This document shows, piece after piece, positions 30,560 to 44,279 of a stretch of DNA of 64,000 nucleotides; position 1 is the first letter of the stretch; each line of letters begins with the position of its first letter. This stretch comes from Prorocentrum cordatum (Eukaryota > Sar > Dinophyceae > Prorocentrales > Prorocentraceae), in the NCBI GenBank assembly GCA_963575745.1, contig CAUYUJ010001392.1, positions 463,263 to 527,262 on the forward strand, given 5' to 3'. Under the pieces are notes generated by a model, which did not search any database, was not told the DNA's origin, and saw only the letters and a list, made by a program, of their open reading frames with translations. Made by a program: the position numbers and the translations under genes.

Positions 30560-30985
30560 GCGGAGGCTCCTCCTTGGAGAGCCTCTGGGGGGATCACAAA
30601 AGTTTTCAAGCTTCTCGAGGCCTTCTGGAGGCCTCCTGGGCGTGTTCTGGGGGCCTCTGGGGGCTGCCTCGGGCCACCCTGCCTCCAACCGCGGTTTCCC
30701 TGAACGACTGGGTCACGACTTGGAATGTTTCGGAGGGTGTTTTGGGGGCATCTTGGGCCGCCATGGGGCTCCCTTAGGGTCATCTTGGACCCCTGTTGTG
30801 GCATTTCGGGGCTGTCTTGGACTGCATGGAAGCCCTTTCGGATAGTTACGGGGCGACTTTGGAGCCCCCCAGGCGGCTTCCGACGCCCAGAAGACCGCCG
30901 TTTTGGAGCGTCGGGAAGCCGAAAAGAGCAGAACAAAAAAAATCACCAAAAAACAACTGAAAATCAATGATTTCTTGGGCCTTCT
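30560..30985. repeat. GGCC-TTGGG array with AT-rich core copy 4
   Basis: The array (GGCCTCCTGGGCGTGTTCTG, GGGGGCATCTTGGGCC and similar) leads into the core at 30880-30985 (GAGCGTCGGGAAGCCGAAAA ... CAACTGAAAATCAATGATTTC), which aligns with 2096-2180 and with the reverse complement of 21345-21430. Orientation is as in 1-440. Confidence 0.7.
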
Positions 30986-31014
30986 TGGGAGTGATCTTAG
31001 AAAAGGGAATCTAA

Positions 31015-31136
31015 GAAAAGGGAAGAAAAAAAAAAGAAAGAATAAAAAGGAAAAAAAAAAAAAAAAAAAAAAAGACAAAAAAAAAAAAGAGAAAAAACAA
31101 ATAAAAAAGAAACAAAGAAAAAAGAAGAAAAAAAAA

Positions 31137-31172
<36 letters not shown>

Positions 31173-31370
31173 TAAGAAAAAAAAAAAAAGACAAAAAAAA
31201 CATGTTAAACAAAAAAACAAAGAAAAAAATACTAAAAAAAAAAAACCAATCAAAAAAAAACAAAAAAAAAAAAAAAAAAAAAGTAAATAAAAGAAAAAAG
31301 AAACAAAAAGTGTAAGTACAAGAAAAAAAAAAAAAAGAAAAATAATAAAAAAGAAAAAAAAGAAAGCCTC
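31015..31370. repeat. A-rich low-complexity tract
   Basis: About 350 bp of A runs broken by G, C or T, directly after the core copy. The minus-strand Phe-rich frame is an artefact. Confidence 0.95.
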
Positions 31371-31587
31371 TTGGGACGTTTTGGAACGATCTTTGGGGGT
31401 ATGACAGCTTCTTGGGGGTCGTCATGGACCATATTGGGGCTCTGTGGAATCGTTTCGGGAGCGCGCTGGAACGCCTGGAACTCGTCTGGGGCCAGCTTCG
31501 GGCTCTGGTGAAGTTCTCCCGGGTCATCTGAAAGGTTGCCCGGAGGCCCGGGGAGGGCAAAAATTGTTAGACGGGGGGGGGGCGTTT

Positions 31588-32335
31588 TTACCGGCCTCCC
31601 CTGCCCTGTAAAAAAAAGTCCATCGCGTGGCTCATAATGGTGCTGCTGGGGCCCGTCATGCTGCGCGCGATCCCGTTGGTGGAGTCCATCGTGATGCTCG
31701 AATACATGTCCCAGGCCAGATGGCGCGCTCGGCCAGGCCGCCGCGAGGGCCGCAGCTGCCGCCGCGTGTTCAAAGGCGGTCGCCGACGCCCAGAGACCGG
31801 CAGCGGCTGCCGCCGCGGCGGCCGAGGCGGCGCCAGCTGCGCCCGCGGTGCCCGCAGCGTCAACGGCGCCCGGAGTGCCCGAAACGCCAGCAATGCCAGC
31901 GGCACCCGCGGCGCCCGCGGCGCCCGCGGCGCCCGCGGCGCCCGCAGCGCCAGCGACGCCTGCGGCGCCCGCAGCGCGCGAGACGCTCGCGGCGCCCGCG
32001 GCGCCAGCAGCGCCGGCAGCGCCAGCAACGTCGGCGGCGCACGCGGCGCCAATAGCCCACGCGGCACCCGCGGCGCCACCGAGGCCTGGGGCGCCCGCAG
32101 CGCCCGCGGCACCCGCGGAGCTGGCAACGCCAACAGCGCCAGCGGCACCAGCGGCGCACGCGGCGCACGCGGCGCACGAGCAGCCCAAGGCGCACCCGCG
32201 GCGCCCACGGGGCCAGGGGCCCCCGCGGCGCCAGCGGCGCCAGCGGCACCAGCGGCGCCAGCGGCGCCAGCGGCGCCCACGGCACCTGGACCGAAGCGCC
32301 GCACCTGAACCAGGGGCATGCTGGGGCCCTGACGG
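31588..32335 (-). pseudogene. Retroposed gene with Gly-Ala-Ala (collagen-like) repeats
   Basis: On the minus strand, a 16-nt leader after the spliced-leader relic is followed by ATG at 32319-32317. The product begins MPLVQVRRFGPGAVGAAG and continues as Gly-Ala-Ala triplets encoded by a 9-bp GC-rich repeat. Around 32.2 kb the frame is lost, and the Gly-X-Y pattern resumes in another frame (GAAGAAGIAGVSGTPGAV). After it come EHAAAAAALAAAWPSAPSG and HQRDRAQHDGPQQHHYEP. Collagen-like triplets suggest an extended extracellular or structural protein, but alanine-rich collagen is unusual and the function is unknown. I see no poly(A) tail on the sense strand at the 3' side. Confidence 0.55.
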
Positions 32336-32368
32336 CTTGAGCCAAAGGCTTGAGCCAAAAGGGAACGG
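32336..32368 (-). other. Tandem spliced-leader relics
   Basis: The minus strand reads CCGTTCCCTTTTGGCTCAAG followed at once by CCTTTGGCTCAAG. The dinoflagellate spliced leader ends in CCATTTTGGCTCAAG and begins CCGTAG. The outer copy keeps CCGT and TTTTGGCTCAAG; the inner copy is the shorter form, starting at CC, expected when an older leader is retained after a new round of trans-splicing at the leader's internal AG. Next come the leader CCGTCAGGGCCCCAGC and an ATG. This order (new SL, relic SL, 5' leader, ATG) is the recognised signature of a recycled, reverse-transcribed mRNA. Confidence 0.8.
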
Positions 32369-32488
32369 ACACACACACACACACACTACACACCACGCAC
32401 GCACGCACGCATCAACCACACGAAAGCACGCACGGCACAACACGCCCGCACGGCACACACACCCAACACACACACACACACACACACA

Positions 32489-32575
<87 letters not shown>

Positions 32576-32585
32576 GCACACACAA
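32369..32585. repeat. CA/GT dinucleotide microsatellites
   Basis: A short CA run at 32370-32388 and a long one at about 32462-32584, with ACGCACGCACGC between. The CA tract begins immediately at the outer end of the spliced-leader relic. Confidence 0.97.
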
Positions 32586-33199
32586 GAAACCAGCTCATGG
32601 GGCACAGCGCAGGCGCGTTCTTCACAGGCGAAATACACAAAGTCGCGGTGTGCGAGCCCTCGCACCACTGCATGCACACGGAGGGTTAGAACCATACCCA
32701 TTCGCGTTTGGGGGGCAAGGGGAGGCAATAGGCGAAAGGAGGAGAAGGAGATGCACACGCAGGCTGCCTACCTCAGACGCGCTTCTTCTGGCCGAAGAGC
32801 ACGCGGCGCGGCGCATGGATCTGGCCGAGCTAGCTCTCGGACTGCGCAGGGCCACGTTGGCCTACAAGCGGCGCAGCGTCCTGCTCCCGGCTGCTGGCAC
32901 CTGGGAGGGTTCAAACCGGAGGAGAGGTCTCGAAGACACCGCGCGCTGCTGAAAGCACGCCCACGCTGGAACCTGCAGGCGAACGAGAACAAACATCGAA
33001 AAACGCACCGCCAACCAAACCACCACCACCAGCCACGAGCGGACCGTGAACCAGGAAGCGCACGCTTGGAAGCCCAAGCGGGCCTGGGGCCAAGGTGACG
33101 GCAGCAGTAGGGGCGGGTGCCACCCAGCAGCCGCTCCCAGCAGCTGCCAGTGCAATGACACGGCTAGAGGGGAGGCGACGGACAAGTTGAGACGAGACA

Positions 33200-34700
33200 C
33201 GAGCGCGAGGCACGTACGAATGTAATGCTGGTGGTGATAGTCCCCCTCGTCGCGCGTGATGATGCTGTGGCACTGCTGCAATCAATCCTGCTTCTCGCTC
33301 AAGTACGCGTCGCAGCGGGGCTGCTGGTCCGCCGCGCGGGTCATTGAGGTGAACTGTTCTCGCACCTGCTGCTCGAAGCAGCGCTGCTCCTCGACGCGCT
33401 CGTCAGTGCGATGTCCCACCACCCGCTACTGCCGCGGCATCTGGAACGACTGCTTCCGGCCATGCAGGTCACACGCGTGCTGTGATGCTGGTGCTGCTGC
33501 TGCCGCTCCCACTCGTCCTGCTCGCCGACGTGCTGGCCGATGATGCAATGGTGCCGGCAAGGCTGCTGCTTCTGCTGCGGATATTGCAACTGCTGGTCTC
33601 CATGGTGCTGCTGCACTTTGCATTGTTGATCCCAGCCATGCTGGACTGACAGTCCGACATGTGCTGAAGAGGGTGGAGTTGCTTCTCTCGCTCGCACAGC
33701 TCGCCCACGAGAAGGTCGACGGGGTGCGTGCCAGTGAAGCTCACGGCGCTACTCTCGCGAGCGCTGGGGCAGACCCCGATTGCGACGACGACGACGACGA
33801 CGACGATGAACTGGCGGACCCACATGCTGCTACACTCTCGTGGTGCTGTCTACTGGCACGATGGCCAATGAGGTGCTGTCAGAACAAGCCGCGACGGTGA
33901 CGCTCGTGCTCCTGCTCTTGCGAGCGCAGCGGATGGTCCAGTGAGGCTACAGCACGTGGGCCCGCAGGGCCCAGGTGTCCCGTGTGCTGAGGAGGCCGGT
34001 GCGATCGCGCTCACCAGTGCTACTCGCAGCGCTGGCCCATATGGCACTGCTGATCCCAGTTGTGCTGTGGAAGCTCGCGGTGCAGCTCTCGCGAGCGATG
34101 CGGCTGGCATCGATGCCGCTGCTGATTTCTTGGGCAGCGCGTCCCAGTGGTGCTGGCGAAGCTCGCGTTCCTGCTCTTGCGAGCGCAGCTGATGGTCTAC
34201 AGGGGCTACAGCACATGTGCCTGCAGGGCCCAGGTCTCCCATGTGCGGAGGAAGACAGTGCTGTCGCACTCACCAATGCTAATCGCTGATGCGCTGGCCG
34301 ATGAGGCGCTGCTGATCCCACTCGTACTGGCGACGCTCGCGGTGCCGCTGTCGCGAGCGGTGCGGCTGGAATCGCTGGCGCTGCTCCTCATTGTACAGCG
34401 CGTCCCACTCGTGCTGGTAAAGCTCGTGGTGGTATTCTCGACATCGATGCTGCTGCTATCACTTGGGCTGCTGCATCTGGTACTGCTGCCTCCTGTCGTG
34501 CCCGATTCGTCTGTGAGAAAAGGCTGGCATTGCGGCCATCTCTCGTACTGCTCGCTGATGCGCTGCCTGAAGAGGTGCTGCCAGACCCATTCGTGGGGTG
34601 ATGGTCGTGGTGCTGCTATCGCGATCGCTGCTGCTAGACACGCTGGTGCTTCTGATCGCGATCCTGCTGTCGGAAATAGGCTAATCTTACAAAACGTGAA
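33200..34700 (-). pseudogene. Decayed array encoding Gln/Arg/Trp-rich helical repeats
   Basis: Minus-strand conceptual translation, in frames interrupted by stops and shifts, gives recurring blocks: YHHELYQHEWDALYNEEQRQ, RHRERRQYEWDQQRLIGQRI, RSQEQERELRQHHWDALP, HRELPQHNWDQQC, WVWQHLFRQRISEQYERW, QHLIGHRASRQHH and EWERQQ. At 33220-33420 it reads RTDERVEEQRCFEQQVREQF. At DNA level two 259-bp units are visible, with GGCTACAGCAC at 33945 and 34204. The pattern suggests a former long coiled-coil or Gln-rich protein built from repeats. No family is recognised. Stops include TGA at 33282-33284 and TGA-TAG near 34470. Confidence 0.5.
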
Positions 34701-34704
34701 GAAA

Positions 34705-35880
34705 AACGGGCGTTATTGCGCTCATGCGGACTGCACGCTGACGTTCTATTCTAGACTGCGAGGCACTGGTTTAGGCCGTGCTGCAAACGCTCTCAGGCTA
34801 TCCGTCGTGATGCGTCCGTCTTGTTCCGTAACGCGGTGCCTGAAAATGATGGCGTCGATCGTGGGAGTCGGAGTCATGCTGCTGCTAAACGTCGCACCAC
34901 TGGCTGGGTCGTAGGGGTCGAGGCATTTATTGTGATAATGCTACTAGTATTGGCAGCCGGGTTCGAGGCATGCGGTGCACCTAGCGGCAATGGCATTCGA
35001 AATCGGAGGGTGGGGTGGCAACAAGGATTGTGGGAACGGGGTGTGGTGCCTGCCCGCGACGGTAACGGTGGCAAGTTGTGGTGGTGTCAGCGGGAGTGGT
35101 GTGACTTGAGATCGGTGGTGGTGCACCGTACTCTTGTCAGTCGTATGGTAAGGTAAGGTATGGGAGGCTCGCTACTTGAGCGTGCTAAGAACCATTGGAG
35201 TAACTGGCACATGGAAGGACATGGTACGGTACGTCATGGTCGACGTGGCATGCGATGGGGGCGTCAGAAGTGGAGCAGTGGTGACTGCGGGTGGACCTCG
35301 ATCCACTGCTAGACAAGTGAATGCCACAGAGTCGTGCTGGGGCTCCATGGCGCGGTGCTCAAAGCCGTGCTGGTCGTGCGCCGGCCGCGCTGCTCCGCAA
35401 AACAGCGCCCGCCACACCGCAAGCAGCATACCGTGGGCGACAACGGTGAGAAGCAGCACGACCCTGATACTCTTTTGGTGTCGGCGGCTAGGCAGAGGGC
35501 GACTTCGCTGGCGGTATAAGCATAAGCGGGGGTTCCGTAGGAGAAAATTGTGCCCCCGTGCAAGAGGAGGAGGGAGGAGGGACGCGGCTGAAGGAAAACA
35601 AGGACGGGGCGGGCGGCTCAGGGGTCAGATCGCTCCCAGAGCGTGTGGCGCGGCAGGCCCCGCCGCTCGGCACTCGGCGGCTGCTGCGACAACCGGCCAG
35701 GGGCGGCGACGGCCCTGATGCTCACGAGTTGGGCGAGTGGGGTATCGACGCCGCTGGGCAGCATTTTCAACGCCAGCAGCGTGACAATGGTCAGCACCAC
35801 GGGGAGCATCAGCGCGACTCAGTCGCCCTGTTCCTACTCCTCTGCCCCTCCCATATCATCGTTGTTTCCCTTCCCTTGCA
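34705..35880. other. No recognisable gene
   Basis: Mixed sequence with a short GGTAAGGTAAGGTA run near 35149-35162. Open frames are below 185 codons and carry no recognised motif. Confidence 0.45.
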
Positions 35881-36179
35881 TCCGCCCTCCTCCTCCTCCT
35901 CATCTTTTTCCTCCTCCCGCTGCATGGGCCAGGCCGGGGCCCGAAGACGGCCTGAGGCTGACTAGCTGGCGGCGTGGGCTGGCCAGACGAAGGCCCGCTA
36001 GTCGTCCCAGGCCGAAGGCGGACTCCGAGCAGAAGGGCGCTCTCCATGTATTCCAATTAACCAACTCCAGTGCATTCCTTAAATGTCCGTTCATTTCTGC
36101 GTAGTCGATTATATTGCCAAAGGACGAACCTCCTTACACGCTTGGCCGCAGATCACACCAGGCCACATTACACTGGGTC

Positions 36180-36780
36180 TGGTGCTGCGGCTGCGGACAA
36201 GGAGGAGGGAGAAGGGAGAAGGGAGGAGAAGATAGGAGGAGAAGGAACGAGGGGAAGGTAGGAGAGGAATGAAAGAGGAGGAGGTAGGAGGGGCAGGGGG
36301 GTTCTATCGTGTGCAGCGTGAACGATGTGCGCTTGGATGTGCGCCAGGAGTGCCACCAGGCCCAGCCTCAAAGAGACCTTGCCCGGGCGCAGCTTGCGGC
36401 GGAACCCAGGGCCATGACCCCAGTGTCCGGGAGTCCCTTTGCGTGATGGATGGGGACCGCCAAGCCGAGGGGAAGGCGGGAGGGAGGAGAGAGGAAAGGA
36501 GGAGGAAAGGAGGAGGAGGAGTAGGAGGAGTAGTAGGAGTAGGAGAATGATGAGGGCGGAGGAGGAGGAGAGGAGTAGGATGAGGCGACTGAGGGAGTAG
36601 GAGGAGGAGGGGAGGAGGAGGATGAGGATGAAGGGAGGGAGGAGGTGGAGGAGGGCATGGGGAAGCATAGGAGGGAGGAGGGAGAGGAGGGGAAGCAGGT
36701 AAAGAGGAGCGTAGAGGAAAAAAAAGAGAAAAAAAGATAATAAAAAAAAACAAAAGAAAAAAACAAAAAAAAACGGAGGA
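36180..36780. repeat. Purine-rich (GGAGGAGAAG) low-complexity DNA
   Basis: GGAGGAGGGAGAAGGGAG-type sequence at 36200-36295 and 36470-36715, grading into an A-rich run at 36716-36775. The intervening 36300-36470 is of normal complexity without a recognised gene. Confidence 0.8.
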
Positions 36781-36959
36781 GGGCCGCCCCCCCAGGCCCG
36801 CGCCCGCCTCGCAGCGAGCCGGCGCAAGCGGGGCGTCCTGGGAGCCCGCCTCCGCTGGCGCGGGCAGCTCGGCCCTCGCGGGCTCCGGCGCGGGGGCCTC
36901 GCGCGGCTGCGCCGCAGGGCCTCCTGGGGCGGAGGGGGGGGGGCGTATCGGCGGTGAGT

Positions 36960-37290
36960 GGGCGATTGGGGGTCGTCGCGCCCTCTCCTCCCCCCCCTCC
37001 CTCCCCTCCCTCCCTCCCTCCCTCATCCTCCTCCTCCCTCCTCCTCCCTCCTCCCTCCCTCCTCCTCCCTCCCTCCTCCCTCCCCCTCCCTCCGCCTTCC
37101 CTCTCTCCCTCCCTCCGCCCTCCCCTCTCCCTCCTCCCCTCCTCCTCCTCCTCCTCCTCCTCCTCCTCCTCCTCCTCCTCCTCCTCCTCCTCCTCCTCCT
37201 CCTCCTCCTCCTCCTCCTCCTCCTCTCCTCCTCCTCCTCCTCCTCCTCCTCCTCCTCCTCCTCCTCCTCCTCCTCCTCCTCCTCCTCCTA
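36960..37290. repeat. CTCCCT repeats and long CTC microsatellite
   Basis: Irregular CTCCCTCC repeats to about 37136, then perfect CTC triplets from about 37137 to 37289 with a single CTCTCC slip near 37225. Confidence 0.95.
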
Positions 37291-37590
37291 AGGGCGCGCA
37301 GGTGCGCGACCGCCTGCGCGCAGGTAAGGCGCGCGGAACCCGGGAGCTGCAGGCGCGCAGGCGCACGGACGGCGCACAAGCTCACGAAGCGTTTTCTGCG
37401 AGCTGCCTCGAGTCCACGAGCGGGCCCAGGAAGCGCCGCCTGGGAACTGCAGGGCTCGGTTCGCCGGACTCGCCTCGCCCAGGCTCGCCTCGCCAAGCTC
37501 GCTGCGCCAAGCTCGCTGCGCCCTAGGCTCGACTCTCCCAGACTCGGTTCGCACAGGCCCTGCTCGCGCGGCTCTCGGCTCGCCCAGTTC

Positions 37591-38638
37591 TGGGTGCGCG
37601 CGGCTGCGCCTCGGTGCTTCGGGGGAGGCCAGTGCCGAGCGGCACTGCCCCAGGCGAGAGACAACACAACAAAAGTCAAGGATTCATGGCTTGTCCATGC
37701 CATCGGCACCTGAGGGTCTTCTGGGACCCGGGGCAGCCAAAGAACAAGACGGGACGAAACACTTGCCAGGAAGGACACCCAGGTCCAGGGGTCGAGTGCT
37801 TGACCGGGCTTTGGCCCGGCGGGAAGGGGTAGCCACAAAGGGGGGTTCGCCGCCTCCTCCTGAGGAGGGCGAAGAGGTTCCCCCACCCAGGACCCCACCC
37901 CACCCCCAGGACCACCTAAAACACCCCAAACAGATGTGCACAGCATCTGTAGCTGTACTAATCTAATCGGTTCCCTTATTCACAAAGACTTGGCCTGACA
38001 CAACTCTGGGTCCGTCCCGGGAGCCAGATTCTGGAGCGCCCTAGGAGGGCCCAAGATGGCCCCAGATGGAACCAAGGCGGCCCCAGAAGGCTCCAGGAGG
38101 CCTGAAGAGGTCCCGACGAGCGCCCCCAGACGGCCACGACGGGCCCAAGATGGCCCAAGATGGGCCCAAGATGGCCACTCGACGGCCCAACGGGCTCCCA
38201 AGATGGACCAAGGGGGTCCGAAGACGACTCCAAAGAGGCCCCTGGGAGGCAAAAGTTACCAGTTGTCCTCGGGTTCTGGTACAATTTTCGCGTACTCGGC
38301 CTCTCGGCCTCCAGAGCGCCCTAGACGTCCGCAGAGACCCCCGAGATCGCTCCAAGATGGTCCAATAGGCGCCCAAGAGGGCCCCAAGACGAGCCCAGGA
38401 CGGCCCACGAGAGGTCAAAGACGGCCTCAAGACGCTCCAAGAGGGCCCCTGGAGGGTCCCAGACGGCTCAAGTGGGCCCCAAGACAGCCTAACTGGGCCC
38501 CCAGACGGCCCCAAGACGGCCCAGGAGGCCCCCGAGACGGCCTGAAAACGGCCTGGAGACACCGAAGAGGGCCAACTCAGGACCCTGCATCAGTACGGCG
38601 AAGGTCAGACTATCATCACCACCACCACCACCACCACC

Positions 38639-38712
<74 letters not shown>

Positions 38713-38750
38713 TCATCATCATCATCATCATCATCATTATCATTATCATT

Positions 38751-38790
<40 letters not shown>

Positions 38791-39691
38791 ATCATCTATA
38801 ATCATTCATCACATAATCATCACATCATTCATCATCAGTCATCCATCGTCGTTCGTCGTCGTCGTTCTGTAGTCCGTCGTCGTCATCATCAGTCAGCAGC
38901 AGCAGCAGCAGCAGCATCAGCATCAGCATCAGCTCATCCATCATCATCATCAGCATCATCATCATCATAATAATCATCATCAGCATCATCATATCATCAT
39001 CATTCACCCATCCTCATCGTCATATCATCATCATCATCAGCATCATCATCATCAGCAACATCAACATCGCCATCATCATCACCACCACCACCACAACTAC
39101 CACCACCACCACAACCACGACAACCACCACCACCACCATCATCAGCATCAGCAGCAGCAGCAGCATCAACACCATCACCATCATCAGCAGCATCAGCATG
39201 ATCATCATCATCATCAGCAGCAGCATCAGCATCAGCATTGTCATCATGAGCATGATCAGAAGCGGCATCATACTCATCATCAGACTCATCATCAGCAGCA
39301 GCAGCATCGCCACAACCACTCATCACTATACCTATCATCAGCAGCACCATCATCACCACCACCACTACCATCATCATCATCATCATCAGCATCATCATCA
39401 TCATCATCATCACCAGCTTCAGTATCATCACATTTATCCTAGTAACCATCATGATCAGCATCACCATCAGCAGCAGCACCACCACCGCCACCACCACCAT
39501 CATCAGCATCAGCAGCATCATCACCATCAACATCATCATCATCATCATCATCATCAGCAGCATCATCAACAACATCGTAATCATCATCACCATCATTAGC
39601 AGAATCAGCATAAGCATATCATCAGCACCACCACGACCACCACCATCATCATCATCAACATCATCAGAATCACCATCATCATCAACAGCCG

Positions 39692-39785
<94 letters not shown>
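37591..39785. repeat. Tandem segmental duplication, unit 1 (about 2.2 kb)
   Basis: The unit starts TGGGTGCGCGCGGCTGCGCC. About 1,020 bp of non-satellite sequence includes a perfect stem CCGGGCtttgGCCCGG near 37805, a stem CAGATG-CATCTG at 37932-37950, and an inverted GGCC-TTGGG array (38041-38570). About 1.17 kb of ATC satellite then runs to 39785. Unit 1 differs from the others at its left junction, which is single-copy (GGCTCGCCCAGTTC) and not satellite. No convincing gene lies in the unit: frames conserved between units are conserved simply because the DNA is. Confidence 0.95.
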
Positions 39786-40845
39786 TGGGTGCGCGCGGCT
39801 GCGCCTCGGTGCCTCGGGGGAGGCCAGTGCCGAGCGGCACTGCCCCAGGCGAGAGACAACACAACAAAAGTCAAGGATTCATGGCTTGTCCATGCCATCG
39901 GCACCTGAGGGTCTTCTGGGACCCGGGGCAGCCAAAGAACAAGACGGGACGAAACACTTGCCAGGAAGGACACCCAGGTCCAGGGGTCGAGTGCTTGACC
40001 GGGCTTTGGCCCGGCGGGAAGGGGTAGCCACAAAGGGGGGTTCGCCGCCTCCTCCTGAGGAGGGCGAGGAGGTTCCCCCACCCAGGACCCCACCCCACCC
40101 CCAGGACCACCTAAAACACCCCAAACAGATGTGCACAGCATCTGTAGCTGTACTAATCTAATCGGTTCCCTTATTCACAAAGACTTGGCCTGACACAACT
40201 CTGGGTCCGTCCCGGGAGCCAGATTCTGGAGCGCCCTAGGAGGGCCCAAGATGGCCCCAGATGGAACCAAGGCGGCCCCAGAAGGCTCCAGGAGGCCTGA
40301 AGAGGTCCCGACGAGCGCCCCCAGACGGCCACGACGGGCCCAAGATGGCCCAAGATGGGCCCAAGATGGCCACTCGACGGCCCAACGGGCTCCCAAGATG
40401 GACCAAGGGGGTCCGAAGACGACTCCAAAGAGGCCCCTGGGAGGCAAAAGTTACCAGTCGTCCTCGGGTTCTGGTACAATTTTCGCGTACTCGGCCTCTC
40501 GGCCTCCAGAGCGCCCTAGACGTCCGCAGAGACCCCCGAGATCGCTCCAAGATGGTCCAATAGGCGCCCAAGAGGGCCCCAAGACGAGCCCAGGACGGCC
40601 CACGAGAGGTCAAAGACGGCCTCAAGACGCTCCAAGAGGGCCCCTGGAGGGTCCCAGACGGCTCAAGAGGGCCCCAAGACAGCCTAACTGGGCCCCCAGA
40701 CGGCCCCAAGACGGCCCAGGAGGCCCCCGAGACGGCCTGAAAACAGCCTGGAGACACCGAAGAGGGCCAACTCAGGACCCTGCATCAGTACGGCGAAGGT
40801 CAGACTATCATCATCACCACCACCACCACCACCACCACCACCACT

Positions 40846-40919
<74 letters not shown>

Positions 40920-41125
40920 ATCATCATCATCATCATATCATCATCATATCATCATCATCATCATCATCATCATCAGCATCATCATCATCATCTCATCATT
41001 CATCATCATCATCATCATCATCATCATCGTGTCGTCGTTCGTCGTCGTCGTCGTCATCGTCATCATCTCAGCAGCAGACCGCAGCAGCAGCATCATCATC
41101 ATCATCAGCATCATCTCATCATCAA

Positions 41126-41176
<51 letters not shown>

Positions 41177-42039
41177 CATCCTCATCATCATCATCATCAT
41201 CATCATCAGCATCATCATCAGCAACATCAACATCGCCATCATCATCACCACCACCACCACAACTACCACCACCACCACAACCACGACAACCACCACCACC
41301 ACCAGCATCAGCATCAGCAGCAGCAGCAGCATCAACACCATCACCATCATCAGCAGCATCAGCATGATCATCATCATCATCATCAGCAGCAGCAGCATCA
41401 NNNNNNNNNNNNNNNNNNNNNNNNNNNNNNNNNNNNNNNNNNNNNNNNNNNNNNNNNNNNNNNNNNNNNNNNNNNNNNNNNNNNNNNNNNNNNNNNNNNN
41501 AGCAGCAGCAGCATCAACACCATCAACATCATCAGCAGCATCAGCATGATCATCATCATCATCAGCAGCAGCATCAGCATCAGCATTGTCATCATGAGCA
41601 TGATCAGAAGCGGCATCATACTCATCATCAGACTCATCATCAGCAGCAGCAGCATCGCCACAACCACTCATCACTATACCTATCATCAGCAGCACCATCA
41701 TCACCACCACCACTACCATCATCATCATCATCATCAGCATCATCATCATCATCATCATCACCAGCTTCAGTATCATCACATTTATCCTAGTAACCATCAT
41801 GATCAGCATCACCATCAGCAGCAGCACCACCACCGCCACCACCACCATCATCAGCATCAGCAGCATCATCACCATCAACATCATCATCATCATCATCATC
41901 ATCAGCAGCATCATCAACAACATCGTAATCATCATCACCATCATTAGCAGAATCAGCATAAGCATATCATCAGCACCACCACGACCACCACCATCATCAT
42001 CATCAACATCATCAGAATCACCATCATCATCAACAGCCG

Positions 42040-42127
<88 letters not shown>
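39786..42127. repeat. Tandem segmental duplication, unit 2 (contains assembly gap)
   Basis: Near-identical to unit 1 across the 1,020-bp non-satellite part, for example TGCCTCGG against TGCTTCGG near the start. Its ATC part (40807-42127) holds the 100-N gap and seems to repeat the block with AGCATCAACACCATCA on both sides of the gap, so the true unit length is uncertain. Confidence 0.93.
41401..41500. other. Assembly gap (100 N)
   Basis: Exactly 100 N residues inside ATC satellite. The round length suggests a gap of unknown size. Frames crossing it are meaningless. Confidence 1.

Positions 42128-44279
<2,152 letters not shown>

Noticed and set aside
31015-31370. Poly(A) tail of a retroposed gene
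   Set aside because: The A-rich strand is the plus strand, whereas the neighbouring retrogene at 31588-32335 is read on the minus strand. The tract is also broken by many other bases.
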